DNA of 45,725 nt from Gammaproteobacteria bacterium (GTDB taxonomy: Bacteria > Pseudomonadota > Gammaproteobacteria > Methylococcales > Methylomonadaceae), in assembly GCA_018830325.1 (NCBI GenBank), contig JAHJSQ010000059.1, positions 1 through 45,725 of the forward strand, read 5' to 3'. Position 1 is the stretch's first letter. Each line of letters opens with the position of its first letter. Below are positions 7,497 to 16,960 of this stretch, one piece after another. A model generated the notes under the pieces. That model was not told the origin of the DNA and made no database searches. It saw only the letters and a list, made by a program, of their open reading frames with translations. The position numbers and the translations under genes are program-made.

Positions 7497-7859
7497 ATGG
7501 AAAAAATCGAAATATTCGACCCGGCGTTGTGCTGCAGCTCCGGCGTATGCGGCGCCGATGTGGACGAAGCCTTGGTGACATTTTCGGCCGATGTGGATTG
7601 GCTGAAACAGCAAGGCGGAAACATTGTCCGCTATAACCTGTCCCAGCAGCCGATGGCGTTTGTCGACAACAAGGTCGTCAATGGTTTTCTGGTGCGCTCC
7701 GGCGAGCAGGGGCTGCCGCTGGTGCTGGTTGACGGTGAAATCGCGCTGGCCGGGCGCTATCCTTCCCGGGAAGAACTGGCGCGCTGGTGCGCGATCGAGG
7801 CCGCGCCTGCCGAAAGCAAGGCCGACGCTTCCGCTTGCAGTAAAACGGGTTGTTGTTGA
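7497..7859 (+). CDS. arsD: Arsenic metallochaperone ArsD
   Basis: 120 residues with a thioredoxin-like fold. Cys12, Cys13 and Cys18 in PALCCSSGVCG form the three-coordinate As(III) site that delivers arsenite to ArsA. A C-terminal cysteine pair (TGCC) is also present, as in E. coli plasmid ArsD. It lies 73 bp after acr3, and arsA follows directly. Confidence 0.92.
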   Translation: MEKIEIFDPALCCSSGVCGADVDEALVTFSADVDWLKQQGGNIVRYNLSQQPMAFVDNKVVNGFLVRSGEQGLPLVLVDGEIALAGRYPSREELARWCAIEAAPAESKADASACSKTGCC

Positions 7860-7868
7860 TTGCCGGTC

Positions 7869-9626
7869 ATGAATTTTTTACAGCAGCTCCCGACATTTTT
7901 ATTCTTCACCGGCAAAGGCGGCGTCGGTAAAACCTCCTTGTCATGTGCCACGGCAGTGCGCCTGGCCGATGCCGGCAAGAAAGTGTTATTGGTTAGCACC
8001 GACCCCGCGTCCAACGTCGGACAGGTTTTTGATACCGTCATCGGCCATCGCATCACGCCGATTCCCGAGGTCGACAACCTCGCTGCATTGGAAATCGATC
8101 CGGCGCAGGCGGCCGCGCTCTATCGCGAGCGCATCGTCGGCCCGATACGCGGCAAATTGCCGGAATCGGCGGTCAACAGCATCGAAGAGCAATTGTCCGG
8201 TGCCTGCACGACCGAAATTGCCGCCTTCGACGAATTCACCGCTTTGCTGACCGATGCCGAACTGATCGGCCGTTACGATCATATCGTTTTCGATACCGCG
8301 CCGACCGGACACACGATTCGCCTGCTGCAATTGCCCGGCGCATGGGGCAGTTTCATCGAAAGCAATCCAGAAGGCGCTTCCTGCCTGGGGCCATTGGCCG
8401 GACTCGAAAAACAGCAGCAACGCTATCAACAGGCCGTCGCAGTCCTTTCGGATCCGGCGCGCACGCGCTTGGTGCTGGTGGCCCGCGCCCAATCCTCGAC
8501 CTTGCAAGAAGTTGCGCGAACCAGCGGCGAGTTGGCCGACACCGGCCTGAGTAATCAATATCTGGTGATCAACGGCCTTATGCCCGAGTCTGAAACCGAC
8601 GATCCGTTGGCGGCGGCGATCTTTCAGCGCGAACGGAAAGCGCTTGAGTCCTTGCCTGAGCCACTTCGCGAATTGACTTTCGATCGTACCCGCTTGCTGC
8701 CTTGCAATCTGGTTGGTCTAAAGGCATTGCGTTCGTTATACAATGAGGACGAGCAGGCCGCCGAGGCGTCCGTCGGCGACTATCGGTTACCCGACCTGCC
8801 TTCGTTGCAGGCGATGATCGACGAGATGGCTCAACCGGGTCACGGTTTGATCATGTTGATGGGCAAAGGCGGCGTCGGCAAAACCACGCTGTCCGCCGCG
8901 ATCGCAATCGCGCTGGCCGAACGCGGTTATCGGGTGCATCTAACGACGACAGACCCGGCGGCGCATTTGACCGAAACCCTGGTCGGCGAGATGGACAATC
9001 TGACGGTCAGCCGTATCGATCCGCAAGCGGAAACGGAACGCTATCGTCAACATATCCTGGAGACCAAGGGCAAAAAACTGGACGCTCAGGGCCGTGCGCT
9101 ACTCGAAGAGGATCTGCGTTCACCGTGCACCGAGGAGATCGCGGTATTTCAAGCCTTCTCAGGCATCATCCGCGAAGCTCAAACGCATTTCGTCGTGATG
9201 GATACCGCGCCGACCGGGCATACCCTGCTATTGCTGGATGCGACCGGATCGTATCATCGTGAAATCGCCCGTCACATGGAAGGTAAGTCGTTGCAGTTCA
9301 CGACGCCGATGATGCGTCTTCAAGATCCCGAACAAACCAAGGTGTTGATCGCGACATTGGCCGAAACCACCCCGGTGCTCGAGGCGGCGAACCTGCAGGA
9401 GGATCTGCGCAGGGCCGGCATCAAACCCTGGGCCTGGGTCGTCAACAATAGCCTGGCGGCGGCCCGGCCCACCTCGGCCTTGCTGCGGCAACTCGCGAAC
9501 GAAGAGCTACGGCAATTGGCTTCGATTCGACAAAATCATGCCGAGCGACTGGCCATCGTGCCTGTGCAAATGCGAGAGCCGGTCGGTGCTGAGCGGCTGC
9601 AGGCGCTGTTGTCATCAAAATATTAA
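7869..9626 (+). CDS. arsA: Arsenite-activated pump ATPase ArsA
   Basis: 585 residues from the ATG at 7869, with an alternative TTG at 7860 abutting the arsD stop. It is a tandem pseudo-dimer: each half has a deviant Walker A, GKGGVGKT (near residues 15 and 325), and a DTAPTGHT signal-transduction motif (near 140 and 450). Cysteines in CTTEIA and CTEEIA correspond to two of the metalloid-binding cysteines. ArsA takes As(III) from ArsD and energises efflux through the acr3 permease. It closes the operon. Confidence 0.93.
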   Translation: MNFLQQLPTFLFFTGKGGVGKTSLSCATAVRLADAGKKVLLVSTDPASNVGQVFDTVIGHRITPIPEVDNLAALEIDPAQAAALYRERIVGPIRGKLPESAVNSIEEQLSGACTTEIAAFDEFTALLTDAELIGRYDHIVFDTAPTGHTIRLLQLPGAWGSFIESNPEGASCLGPLAGLEKQQQRYQQAVAVLSDPARTRLVLVARAQSSTLQEVARTSGELADTGLSNQYLVINGLMPESETDDPLAAAIFQRERKALESLPEPLRELTFDRTRLLPCNLVGLKALRSLYNEDEQAAEASVGDYRLPDLPSLQAMIDEMAQPGHGLIMLMGKGGVGKTTLSAAIAIALAERGYRVHLTTTDPAAHLTETLVGEMDNLTVSRIDPQAETERYRQHILETKGKKLDAQGRALLEEDLRSPCTEEIAVFQAFSGIIREAQTHFVVMDTAPTGHTLLLLDATGSYHREIARHMEGKSLQFTTPMMRLQDPEQTKVLIATLAETTPVLEAANLQEDLRRAGIKPWAWVVNNSLAAARPTSALLRQLANEELRQLASIRQNHAERLAIVPVQMREPVGAERLQALLSSKY

Positions 9627-9650
9627 TTGATCCTAAAAAGATCAGTTGAA

Positions 9651-9729
9651 GCGCTTGGAATGCGTTCGTGCTGAGCTCTTTGGCAGCGCTCAGGATAACC
9701 TTGTCGAAGCATGAGCGGATTCCAAGCGC
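9651..9729. repeat. Inverted repeat after arsA
   Basis: GCGCTTGGAAT at 9651-9661 is the exact reverse complement of 9719-9729. The intervening DNA resembles the widespread short repeat carrying a 'cagcgctcaggataaccttg' type sequence. It could be a stem-loop after the operon or a small dispersed element; no T-run follows, so it is not a clear terminator. Confidence 0.45.
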
Positions 9730-9860
9730 CACCCATTGGGTGAGCATCTTGAATCCCTCCCGGCCTTCGACTAGGCTCATGGCGAGCGAGATTAAGAATG
9801 CTCAACTGATATTTTAGGTTGATCAGTCTGATGAAAATTGAAAAAAGTATAGAGAAGCGA

Positions 9861-10937
9861 TTAGCTACTGATATCCGGCTGTTCGCTTTGTTGTTCCAGC
9901 CAGGCTCTCCATACCGCCAATAATACCGCTAAGATAATAGGGCCCAGAAACAGCCCGACCGCTCCGAAAGAAGCCAAGCCGCCGAGAACTCCGAAAAAAA
10001 CGACTAAAAAAGGAACGCGACCCGCACCGCTGATGATAATCGGACGGATAACGTTGTCGATAGTGCTGACCACTAACGATCCCCATAGAAGCACACCGAT
10101 ACCATCCGAGACCCGGTCGATAAAAATTAATGTGATGCCGATCGGCATCCAAACCAAAGCGGCTCCAACCATCGGTACCAACGCCAGTAATGCAGTAATA
10201 GCGCCGAATAGAGCAGGGGCTTGAACATCGGCGATATGAAAACCCAGTCCGGCTAAAATTCCTTGACCCAATGCGGTAAGAACCAAACCGTAAACAACTG
10301 CGCTAGTGGTATTGGCGATAGCGTGCAGATAAATATCTTGATGTTTGCCAAGAAATTGGACTAAGCCTTTATTGATTTGCCTCATAACATCTTCACCATC
10401 TCTAAAGCAAAAAAATAGCGTGACCGCCACTATCCCGATTTTGATGATGTAATAACCGAGTCCCCCCATGATTTTACCCAGATAGCCTAGCGATTGCGTT
10501 GCCAAATTGGTTATCTGGGCGGTAAGGCTGGCCCGGTCGTTAATTAATCGATCCAGCCAATCTTGCAAATAGTTGCCTAGCCAGGGGATGCGTTTGATGG
10601 GGTCAGGTAATTCGTAAGGTCCTTGCAATAAATTAAATGCCAATGCTTGATAGGCGATTTTAATTTCTTCTTGAAGGAGTGTGGCAAGTCCGAATACTGC
10701 TAGGATAATGATCATGGCAATGATGCCGGTCATGATCGAAGCACTGAGATTGCCGTTACCTTTTAATAAAGTGCGCAGTCGCCGATAAGCCGGCCAAGTT
10801 GCGTAGGCAATGATGAAAGCCCAAGTTAGCGATAATAAAAATTCACTCAATATCCAGTAGCCCAACAGCAATAATCCAGCCAATAAAAGACCGGGAATCA
10901 TATAGCGTAAAGGCGAATTAGCCGCGAAATAATTCAT
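9861..10937 (-). CDS. AI-2E family transporter (PerM/TqsA-like)
   Basis: 358 residues with about eight membrane helices in the usual AI-2E arrangement: a paired helix at the N-terminus, a cytosolic or periplasmic amphipathic region near residues 100-150, then a C-terminal bundle ending with FFGVLGGLASFGAVGLFLGPIILAV. That GGL..FG..GLFLGPI motif is the family signature. Members have been linked to autoinducer-2 export, sodium/proton antiport or unknown substrates, so the substrate cannot be named here. It is a single gene, convergent with arsA. Confidence 0.8.
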   Translation of the reverse strand: MNYFAANSPLRYMIPGLLLAGLLLLGYWILSEFLLSLTWAFIIAYATWPAYRRLRTLLKGNGNLSASIMTGIIAMIIILAVFGLATLLQEEIKIAYQALAFNLLQGPYELPDPIKRIPWLGNYLQDWLDRLINDRASLTAQITNLATQSLGYLGKIMGGLGYYIIKIGIVAVTLFFCFRDGEDVMRQINKGLVQFLGKHQDIYLHAIANTTSAVVYGLVLTALGQGILAGLGFHIADVQAPALFGAITALLALVPMVGAALVWMPIGITLIFIDRVSDGIGVLLWGSLVVSTIDNVIRPIIISGAGRVPFLVVFFGVLGGLASFGAVGLFLGPIILAVLLAVWRAWLEQQSEQPDISS

Positions 10938-11281
10938 CTGCGTTCGGTAAAAGATGTCCTGAAATAAGCGTTTATCATATCACCGATATTGCAAAATGCC
11001 CGATTATGCTGACTTGGGCCAGCAATTCCTAGTTTGAGAGATTTCGCCGTGTTCAGGTTACGGGATATGTCCGTCGAAGAGCGCCGTTCACCCAGCACCT
11101 AAATGATCCCATATAGTTAATCATAGCCAATAGGCTTTGGAATTTAGATGCTGGGTAACCCTTCCATGGGGGCTTGACGACAGCGGTCCCTGCCGTCATC
11201 CTCGCCAAATACACCCCGCACATCCTGAAAATTAGTCGGTTTTCGGATCAAAAAGGAGTAGGCGCTAGAGCATGGTCTCGC
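10938..11281. other. Intergenic region with palindromic repeat
   Basis: 344 bp with no supportable gene. It holds a copy of the 64-67-bp palindromic repeat (11090-11156) and presumably the promoter region of the leftward permease gene. Confidence 0.5.
11090..11156 (+). repeat. Palindromic repeat family A, copy 1
   Basis: The termini ACCCAGCACCTAAAT and ATTTAGATGCTGGGT are inverted repeats with one mismatch, bracketing an asymmetric core that includes TAGTTAATCATAG. Related copies lie at 23762, 32882 (inverted) and 33133. Confidence 0.75.
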
Positions 11282-12406
11282 TTATTGTAACGTTAGCTGT
11301 GTCTCGAAGGTTTCCCCGTTTCGCCATACTGCGATTTTAATTGTATCGCCGGCGCTATACTTGTCCAATATATCCAATAAGGTTTCCATGTCTCGAACCG
11401 GTTTATTTTCTACGGAAAGGATAATATCTCCGGGGATGATGTTGCCGGCATCATCGATGGTACTGCCTTTCAGTCCGGCCTTGTCGGCTGGATAACCCGG
11501 CTTGACCTCCAAAATCAACAAGCCTTTCACCCCGAGATTTTGCGTGATCATCGCGCTGACACGGTTGTCGGAACCGATACCGATGACCGGTCTGATATAG
11601 CGCCCCTTGTCGATCAGCATCGGCACGATTCGGTTTATCGTATCGACCGGAACGGCAAAGCCAATGCCGGCACTGGCACCGGACGGACTAAAAATAGCGG
11701 TATTGATGCCGATTAATCGTCCAGCGCTATCGAGTAAGGGTCCGCCGGAATTGCCGGGATTGACGGCGGCGTCGGTTTGAATCAAGTCATCGTAGGTTTG
11801 GCCTGGAGCAGCCGCTATCGAGCGGTTGAGAGCCGAGATGACTCCGGTAGTCAGCGTATGATCCAAACCGAATGGATTGCCGATTGCAAAGACAGATTGC
11901 CCGACTTTAAGCTCCTTGCTGGATCCGATAGGAATAGGCGTGGTTTTGTCGAAAGGGACCAAAATACGAAGGACGGCGAGATCATGCTCGGGACTGGTGC
12001 CAACCAACGAGGCGCGAAGGTTGCTTTGGTCTTGAAGGCGAACCCACGCTTCCGATGCGCCGGCCAAGACATGATGATTGGTCACGATAAAACCGCGCTC
12101 ATCCCAAAAAAAACCGCTGCCACTGCCTCTAGGAACGCGTGTGACATCTCTCGTCCAGGGGTTGATGCGCTTGCCGACCGTGCTGATATTGACGACCGAG
12201 GGACTGGCTTTTTCAAAAATTACTATCGTGGTTTGTTCCGCTTCGGTGAGAGTACCGCGCGGTGTGACGGCTCGCGGTTCAGCGCTTTTCGGGCTGAATA
12301 ATGTCGGATAATGCTGCAATATATAGACAGCGGCAAACAGAATGATCATGCCGAATACGGCTAAGCGGATGAGCCTTAATAATTGGATGAACAAAGTAGA
12401 TTGCAT
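11282..12406 (-). CDS. DegS-like membrane-anchored serine protease (trypsin fold, one PDZ)
   Basis: 374 residues. One N-terminal membrane anchor (about residues 10-32) is followed by an S1C protease domain with catalytic His112 (TNHHVL), Asp142 (EHDLAVLR) and Ser220 (NPGNSGGP), then one PDZ domain near 280-370. A single PDZ plus an uncleaved anchor fits DegS rather than DegP/DegQ, which have two PDZ domains. In E. coli, DegS starts RseA cleavage in the envelope stress response. No rse genes are nearby, so the substrate is inferred. Confidence 0.82.
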   Translation of the reverse strand: MQSTLFIQLLRLIRLAVFGMIILFAAVYILQHYPTLFSPKSAEPRAVTPRGTLTEAEQTTIVIFEKASPSVVNISTVGKRINPWTRDVTRVPRGSGSGFFWDERGFIVTNHHVLAGASEAWVRLQDQSNLRASLVGTSPEHDLAVLRILVPFDKTTPIPIGSSKELKVGQSVFAIGNPFGLDHTLTTGVISALNRSIAAAPGQTYDDLIQTDAAVNPGNSGGPLLDSAGRLIGINTAIFSPSGASAGIGFAVPVDTINRIVPMLIDKGRYIRPVIGIGSDNRVSAMITQNLGVKGLLILEVKPGYPADKAGLKGSTIDDAGNIIPGDIILSVENKPVRDMETLLDILDKYSAGDTIKIAVWRNGETFETQLTLQ

Positions 12407-12614
12407 GGTGTATTGACGGGAGCGTTTGCAATTAAAGTTATGGCAAACTCTATCAGGAATTACGTAAACGGGTTAAAACTATTACATCTAAACGTTGTTA
12501 TGCCGGCATGTACTCATTGCTAGCATTAGACATAAGTTATTCGAGCAATGCATAACTTCTACCATGAAGATAGCAACACCTCGCTAAGTATAAAAAAGTT
12601 CACGATATTCGGGA

Positions 12615-13388
12615 TCAGAACGCATAAATCATTCGCCAAGTACCGAGCCAATTCGTTTCTTTGCGGTTGGCTTGGCTTAAGCCTACGCCGAATTGTAATG
12701 TTGCATGATTGGTGATATCCCAATGAATTTGCGGCATCAAAAGATAAGTCCAGTCGGACTTCTCGCGAAATTCATTATTCATTTCAATGCCAAAAGTTAA
12801 ATCCTGGGAATAATCATAAAACCAAGCGGTATTGAATAATCCCACGAAATGCCCGTCGCGTTCTATGTCGTCACGTCTCACTCCGATCATATTAAAATTG
12901 CTGATCTCGGAATTAAAACGGTAACCGGCCAAATAGAGTGCATCGACGGAATATTTTTCGGCATCGCGGTCGTGATAGCCGATCATTTGCCAACCATGAA
13001 TGAAATGATTATTAAATCCGGTGCCGATAGTGCCTTGCAGACCCAGTTTGTATTCGCTTAACCTTAAATTGTCGAAAGGCAGTTCGAATTCGATTGCAAA
13101 GTCGTCGAATAATCCGAATTCGAATTCCGGCGCCCATTCGGTATTGCCGGTACGAAGCGAGTGTTCGGTAAGCACGTTCACTTCTGCATCGCCTTGTCTG
13201 ACACCGAGCGGCCGCACCAAATCGAAGACCATCGGTTCGGGAATATGGGGGGCGTCGCTGCTCAGCGCGGCATCGCCTTCTTCGGTTCTCATCGTTTCGG
13301 CACTGGCCGTTTGGGTTGTTGGTAAGCAGGCGAGAGCGGTTAGCAGAAAGATATGGAATGGTGAAGCCAATGAGTTGGTTGAATGCAT
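12615..13388 (-). CDS. Putative outer-membrane beta-barrel protein
   Basis: 257 residues from the ATG at 13386-13388, chosen because AGGAG lies just before it; an upstream ATG would add six residues without a ribosome-binding site. A signal peptide (cleavage near TASA) precedes a protein rich in alternating aromatic strands that ends in TWRMIYAF, a C-terminal phenylalanine typical of outer-membrane barrels. Amphipathic strands recur about every 20 residues. The mature N-terminus is acidic. No family is recognised with certainty; it resembles the short MetA/transporter-like barrels, and no substrate can be given. Confidence 0.6.
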   Translation of the reverse strand: MHSTNSLASPFHIFLLTALACLPTTQTASAETMRTEEGDAALSSDAPHIPEPMVFDLVRPLGVRQGDAEVNVLTEHSLRTGNTEWAPEFEFGLFDDFAIEFELPFDNLRLSEYKLGLQGTIGTGFNNHFIHGWQMIGYHDRDAEKYSVDALYLAGYRFNSEISNFNMIGVRRDDIERDGHFVGLFNTAWFYDYSQDLTFGIEMNNEFREKSDWTYLLMPQIHWDITNHATLQFGVGLSQANRKETNWLGTWRMIYAF

Positions 13389-13638
13389 AGTTTCTCCTGA
13401 ACCCAAACCGGAATCCTGTAAAACAAGTAGGAGTGAAATTTCTCTTTAAAGAATTTCAAACTATAAACGATTAAACTTACATGTTGCTTGCAAGACTATC
13501 ATTCCAGCAATTCCCCACGAAAGCATTGTTACCATGTTTACAATGAAAGTGCACCGGAAGAGTTTACGGTTGCCTGATAGACATGCGTCGACGCCAAGGG
13601 CTGCCGTCGATGGCGGCTTAAAACCGTCGGAATTCCGA

Positions 13639-15546
13639 TTACCAATGTAACGCCCTAAGTCTGGGGAATTTTTTCCGTTGATGTTCTTGCATTCTTATCA
13701 TGACATTAATCAAAGCCTGCAGCGCATCGAGAATATAGGGGCCTTTATTCAACATCACGCATTCGGCACGAACCGCCATCGCAGCATCGGTAAATTCTGG
13801 ACGCGATTTAGCGCCTTTTTTGGCGATGGTTTCCAAGACCTGTGTCGCCCAAATAACCGGTACGTGAGCGGCCTCGCAAAGCCATAGTAATTCTTCTTGA
13901 ATTTCGGCGAGCCGAGCGCTACCCAATTCGACCGCTAAATCGCCCCGAGCGATCATGATACCGAGACTGTGCCGGCCTATCGTGCCGAGGATGATCTCGG
14001 GCAGATTTCTAACGGCTCGGTTGGTTTCGATCTTGGCGATGATCGGTAAATCGGTCGCACCGCGTTGCGCCAATTCTTCGATCAAACATTCCATATCGGC
14101 AAGAGATTCGACAAACGAAAAGCCGATCATGTCGGCATGCGTGCAAGCAAAGTCAAGGTCCTCCCTGTCTTTATCGCTCAAGGCCGGTAAATCGAGTTCG
14201 GTTTCGGGAAAGTTAATGCCTTTATCGCTTCGTATCGTGACGCCATTGCTTCGAGCGTGCGTGATTTTAAGTAAAACGCCTGTCTCGGTTAACTGGTCAA
14301 CTACCGCGCCTACTTTGCCGTCGTCTATCCAAACCGCTTGGCCAATTTGTAATTTCTCAATCGCTGATGACAGTGTACAGCCGATTTGAGCCGGTTTTAT
14401 CGGCACGCCACTTTCGTCGTATTGTGCCGGTGCACCGTCGATTTCGTGGTCGGTCAGCAATAAATGGTCGTCCTTGACTATTTTGATCGTTTTCGGAGTA
14501 CCGAAGAATTCGCCCAAACGATAAACAGCCTCTAGGGTATTCTCGTTTTTGGAAATTGGCGGCATCCAAGTGATATCGCATCCTGAGACCAAAAAAGCCG
14601 GTTGGCCGCAACAAGCCAGCCAAGCCGACTCCGATAGCGGTTTTTCAATCGTTAGTATACGTTGCTTGCCGCGCGCATCGACGAAAGCGAGGCGGTGTCC
14701 GGCGGCCAAAGTCATAAATAATTCCGTTGGAATGGCGACTCGAAACAGCGTGTCCTCGCCTTCGAGTAACGGTCCCGAGCATGCCGCATCGAACAATACG
14801 ATTCGTCCAGGTTCGACGACGTTACCATAAGCGTCTCGCTTAACCTTGATGTGATAGATCGCGGGACCGAGCTCGATAGGTCCGGTTCTTATTTTATGTC
14901 CTGCCAAGTCCATCAATATACGGCAACCCCTCCCGATTTCGACCTCGGCGCGTCGGATGTTTCGGATCATAGCTTGCCAAATGACGGGGTCGTCGTGAGC
15001 GCAATTGATCCGTGCGCAAGTCATTCCTTTCATAAGTAGTGCTTTGATTAACTTGTAATCCCATGCCGCTTCCGTTGCAAGCGTGACCATGACATGAGCT
15101 TTGCTGTTTTCGAAATGCGAACCGAACAATTCGATTGTGTGTTGATCAAGCAGTTGCTGACCTCGGTTGAAGCCGAGTTCGCTGGGGTTTTTATCGATTG
15201 CTTGATAGCCGGGATCGAGCACTCTATGCAATAAATCGATTACCGTGTCTAGTGTTGAGATGACGGACGATTCGGATCGGCCCAATGAGGAAAGTCCCGC
15301 TTGGGCGAGTCTTTCCTGTAAGTGGCGCAGATCGAATTGCCGAAGCGCCAGGTAGTGTGACAAGTTCGATGCGCTTTTCGTCAATACGCCGGACCGGTAA
15401 TACTGTGTGTAATTTTGTAAGCGCTTCTCGGCATTAATGCCGACTTTATGCCGAATTTCCGTTATGTCTTTAAGCAATAAAGACAAAATTTCACGATAGG
15501 AGTCGTTATCAGGCGGGGAATACTGGTCTTTATAGGTCGTAATCAT
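13639..15546 (-). CDS. Diverged pyruvate-kinase-family protein with N-terminal extension
   Basis: 635 residues, against about 470 for ordinary pyruvate kinase. The first 145 residues are an extra helical domain. The barrel then shows pyruvate-kinase motifs: GMTCARINCAHD, MDLAGHKIRTG, IAKIET, IARGDLAVELG and WATQVLET. An enlarged region near residues 240-380 sits at the B-domain position. The usual SRAEVSD and MLSGETA segments read FTDAAMAVRAECVMLNKGPYI, and the C-terminal allosteric domain is missing. The catalytic Lys-Glu pair and K-site residues seem present, so PEP/pyruvate chemistry is possible but unproven. It is divergent from pstS, 185 bp away. Confidence 0.7.
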   Translation of the reverse strand: MITTYKDQYSPPDNDSYREILSLLLKDITEIRHKVGINAEKRLQNYTQYYRSGVLTKSASNLSHYLALRQFDLRHLQERLAQAGLSSLGRSESSVISTLDTVIDLLHRVLDPGYQAIDKNPSELGFNRGQQLLDQHTIELFGSHFENSKAHVMVTLATEAAWDYKLIKALLMKGMTCARINCAHDDPVIWQAMIRNIRRAEVEIGRGCRILMDLAGHKIRTGPIELGPAIYHIKVKRDAYGNVVEPGRIVLFDAACSGPLLEGEDTLFRVAIPTELFMTLAAGHRLAFVDARGKQRILTIEKPLSESAWLACCGQPAFLVSGCDITWMPPISKNENTLEAVYRLGEFFGTPKTIKIVKDDHLLLTDHEIDGAPAQYDESGVPIKPAQIGCTLSSAIEKLQIGQAVWIDDGKVGAVVDQLTETGVLLKITHARSNGVTIRSDKGINFPETELDLPALSDKDREDLDFACTHADMIGFSFVESLADMECLIEELAQRGATDLPIIAKIETNRAVRNLPEIILGTIGRHSLGIMIARGDLAVELGSARLAEIQEELLWLCEAAHVPVIWATQVLETIAKKGAKSRPEFTDAAMAVRAECVMLNKGPYILDALQALINVMIRMQEHQRKKFPRLRALHW

Positions 15547-15658
15547 GGTTGAGCATCGATAAAAATGTTACAGCGAAACGGCGATCAACTTTAACCTTGT
15601 TTTTTGACAACTTGATGAATCATCGGGTTCTCGTTGAATCGAGCAAGTATTCAATTAT

Positions 15659-15676
15659 TTGTCATGCTGTTGTCAT
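15659..15676 (+). promoter_or_regulatory. Pho box upstream of pstS
   Basis: Two perfect TTGTCAT half-sites separated by 4 bp (an 11-bp period) match the PhoB-binding Pho box. A possible -10, TATACT, follows at 15699-15704, and the pstS ATG is at 15732. Phosphate-starvation control by PhoB is strongly suggested. The box lies in the divergent spacer and could also influence the pyruvate-kinase-like gene. Confidence 0.8.
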
Positions 15677-15731
15677 ATTGAGTGATTAAAGTTGCCGGTA
15701 TACTCACTAATCGATCTTTTTAGAAAAAATT

Positions 15732-16778
15732 ATGAACAAAAATTTATTAGCATTCACAGCGTTTGCCTTGTTGATAATGCACTTACCGGTTTCAGCTAGG
15801 AATGTGCGCGACAATATCGTCATTGTCGGATCTTCGACCGTTTATCCGTTTACCACCGTAGTAGCAGAGAATTTCGGAAGAATGACTAGATTCAAGGCGC
15901 CGATTGTCGAAGCGACTGGCTCCGGGGGCGGTTTAAAACTGTTCTGTGCAGGGGTTGGGGTAAGGCATCCCGATATCGCCAATTCTTCGCGCAGAATCAA
16001 GTCCTCCGAATTTGAGGACTGTCAAAAAAATGGAGTGAAAAACATCGTTGAGGTAAAGCTCGGCTATGACGGTATTACGTTAGCCCGCTCTAATAAGGGT
16101 AAAGCGTTCGAACTAACCTTAAAACAATTGTTTTTGGCATTGGCGAAAGAAATTCCGGACCCTTCCGGTTCCGAAAAAACCGTTCCCAATCCTTATACTC
16201 ATTGGCGGCAAATCGATCCTTCATTACCGGATTCCTCTATCGAAGTTATGGGGCCGCCGCCGACTTCCGGAACTCGCGATGCGTTTGTGGAATTAGCGAT
16301 GGAGGGCGGTTGCCAAGCTTTTCCATTCATCAAGGCGCTGAAAGACAATAATGAAAACACATATAAAACGATCTGTCATTCGATACGAGAGGATGGCGCA
16401 TACGTTGAAGCCGGCGAAAACGATAACTTGATCGTGCAAAAACTAGATACCAACCCGAATGCTTTGGGCATATTCGGTTTTAGTTTCCTAGATCAAAATA
16501 CCGACAAATTATTCGGTTTAAAGATCGACGGAGTCGAGCCGGATTTTGATGAAATTGCTTCCGGTGCTTATCCAATTTCCAGAGCGATGTATATCTACGT
16601 CAAAAAGGCGCATGTCGAAATGATACCCGGATTGAAGGAATTTCTTGAAGAGTTTACCAGTGATAAAGCCTGGGGAGATGAAGGTTATCTCACGGATAAA
16701 GGCTTGATTCCGATGCCTGCGGATGAGCGAAAGCGCTTTGCCGACGATGTCCGGAATTTGAAGGAATTGGAGATGTAA
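15732..16778 (+). CDS. pstS: Phosphate ABC transporter substrate-binding protein PstS
   Basis: 348 residues. The signal peptide is cleaved near LPVSA (residue 22). The mature protein begins with the phosphate-site motif IVGSSTVYPFT and has TGSGGGLKLFC near residue 62 and a SGTRDAF motif near 175, as in the PstS/SphX group. It captures inorganic phosphate in the periplasm for PstCAB. It lies behind a Pho box and 182 bp upstream of pstC, separated by a heptanucleotide repeat tract. Confidence 0.9.
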   Translation: MNKNLLAFTAFALLIMHLPVSARNVRDNIVIVGSSTVYPFTTVVAENFGRMTRFKAPIVEATGSGGGLKLFCAGVGVRHPDIANSSRRIKSSEFEDCQKNGVKNIVEVKLGYDGITLARSNKGKAFELTLKQLFLALAKEIPDPSGSEKTVPNPYTHWRQIDPSLPDSSIEVMGPPPTSGTRDAFVELAMEGGCQAFPFIKALKDNNENTYKTICHSIREDGAYVEAGENDNLIVQKLDTNPNALGIFGFSFLDQNTDKLFGLKIDGVEPDFDEIASGAYPISRAMYIYVKKAHVEMIPGLKEFLEEFTSDKAWGDEGYLTDKGLIPMPADERKRFADDVRNLKELEM

Positions 16779-16787
16779 AGGGATAGT

Positions 16788-16909
16788 GGTTAGCAGAAAG
16801 CAGATATTAAAACTTGACAAGTGCTTTTAATTCCGAATCATTTTGCTAACTGCTAACTGCTAACTGCTAACTGCTAACTGCTAACTGCTAACTGCTAACT
16901 GCTAACTGC
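16788..16909 (+). repeat. Heptanucleotide tandem repeat between pstS and pstC
   Basis: About 9.3 copies of GCTAACT run uninterrupted from 16845 to 16909. Just upstream, GGTTAGCAG (16788-16796) is the reverse complement of the repeat unit, so a transcript could fold one copy back onto it. The unit length of 7 is not a multiple of 3 and the tract is non-coding, so copy-number change would alter spacing rather than a reading frame. It lies inside the pst operon after the pstS stop. Confidence 0.85.
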
Positions 16910-16960
16910 CAAACCGGATTGCATATTTAACTAACGACGGTAATCGATTTTTCAAAAGAC

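Noticed and set aside
13639-15546. Calling this gene an ordinary pyruvate kinase (pyk)
   Set aside because: Extra domains, a missing C-terminal domain and changed C-terminal motifs make the activity uncertain, so no symbol is given.
16845-16909. Regular repeats that might be a CRISPR array
   Set aside because: The unit is 7 bp with no spacers; it is a simple tandem repeat.
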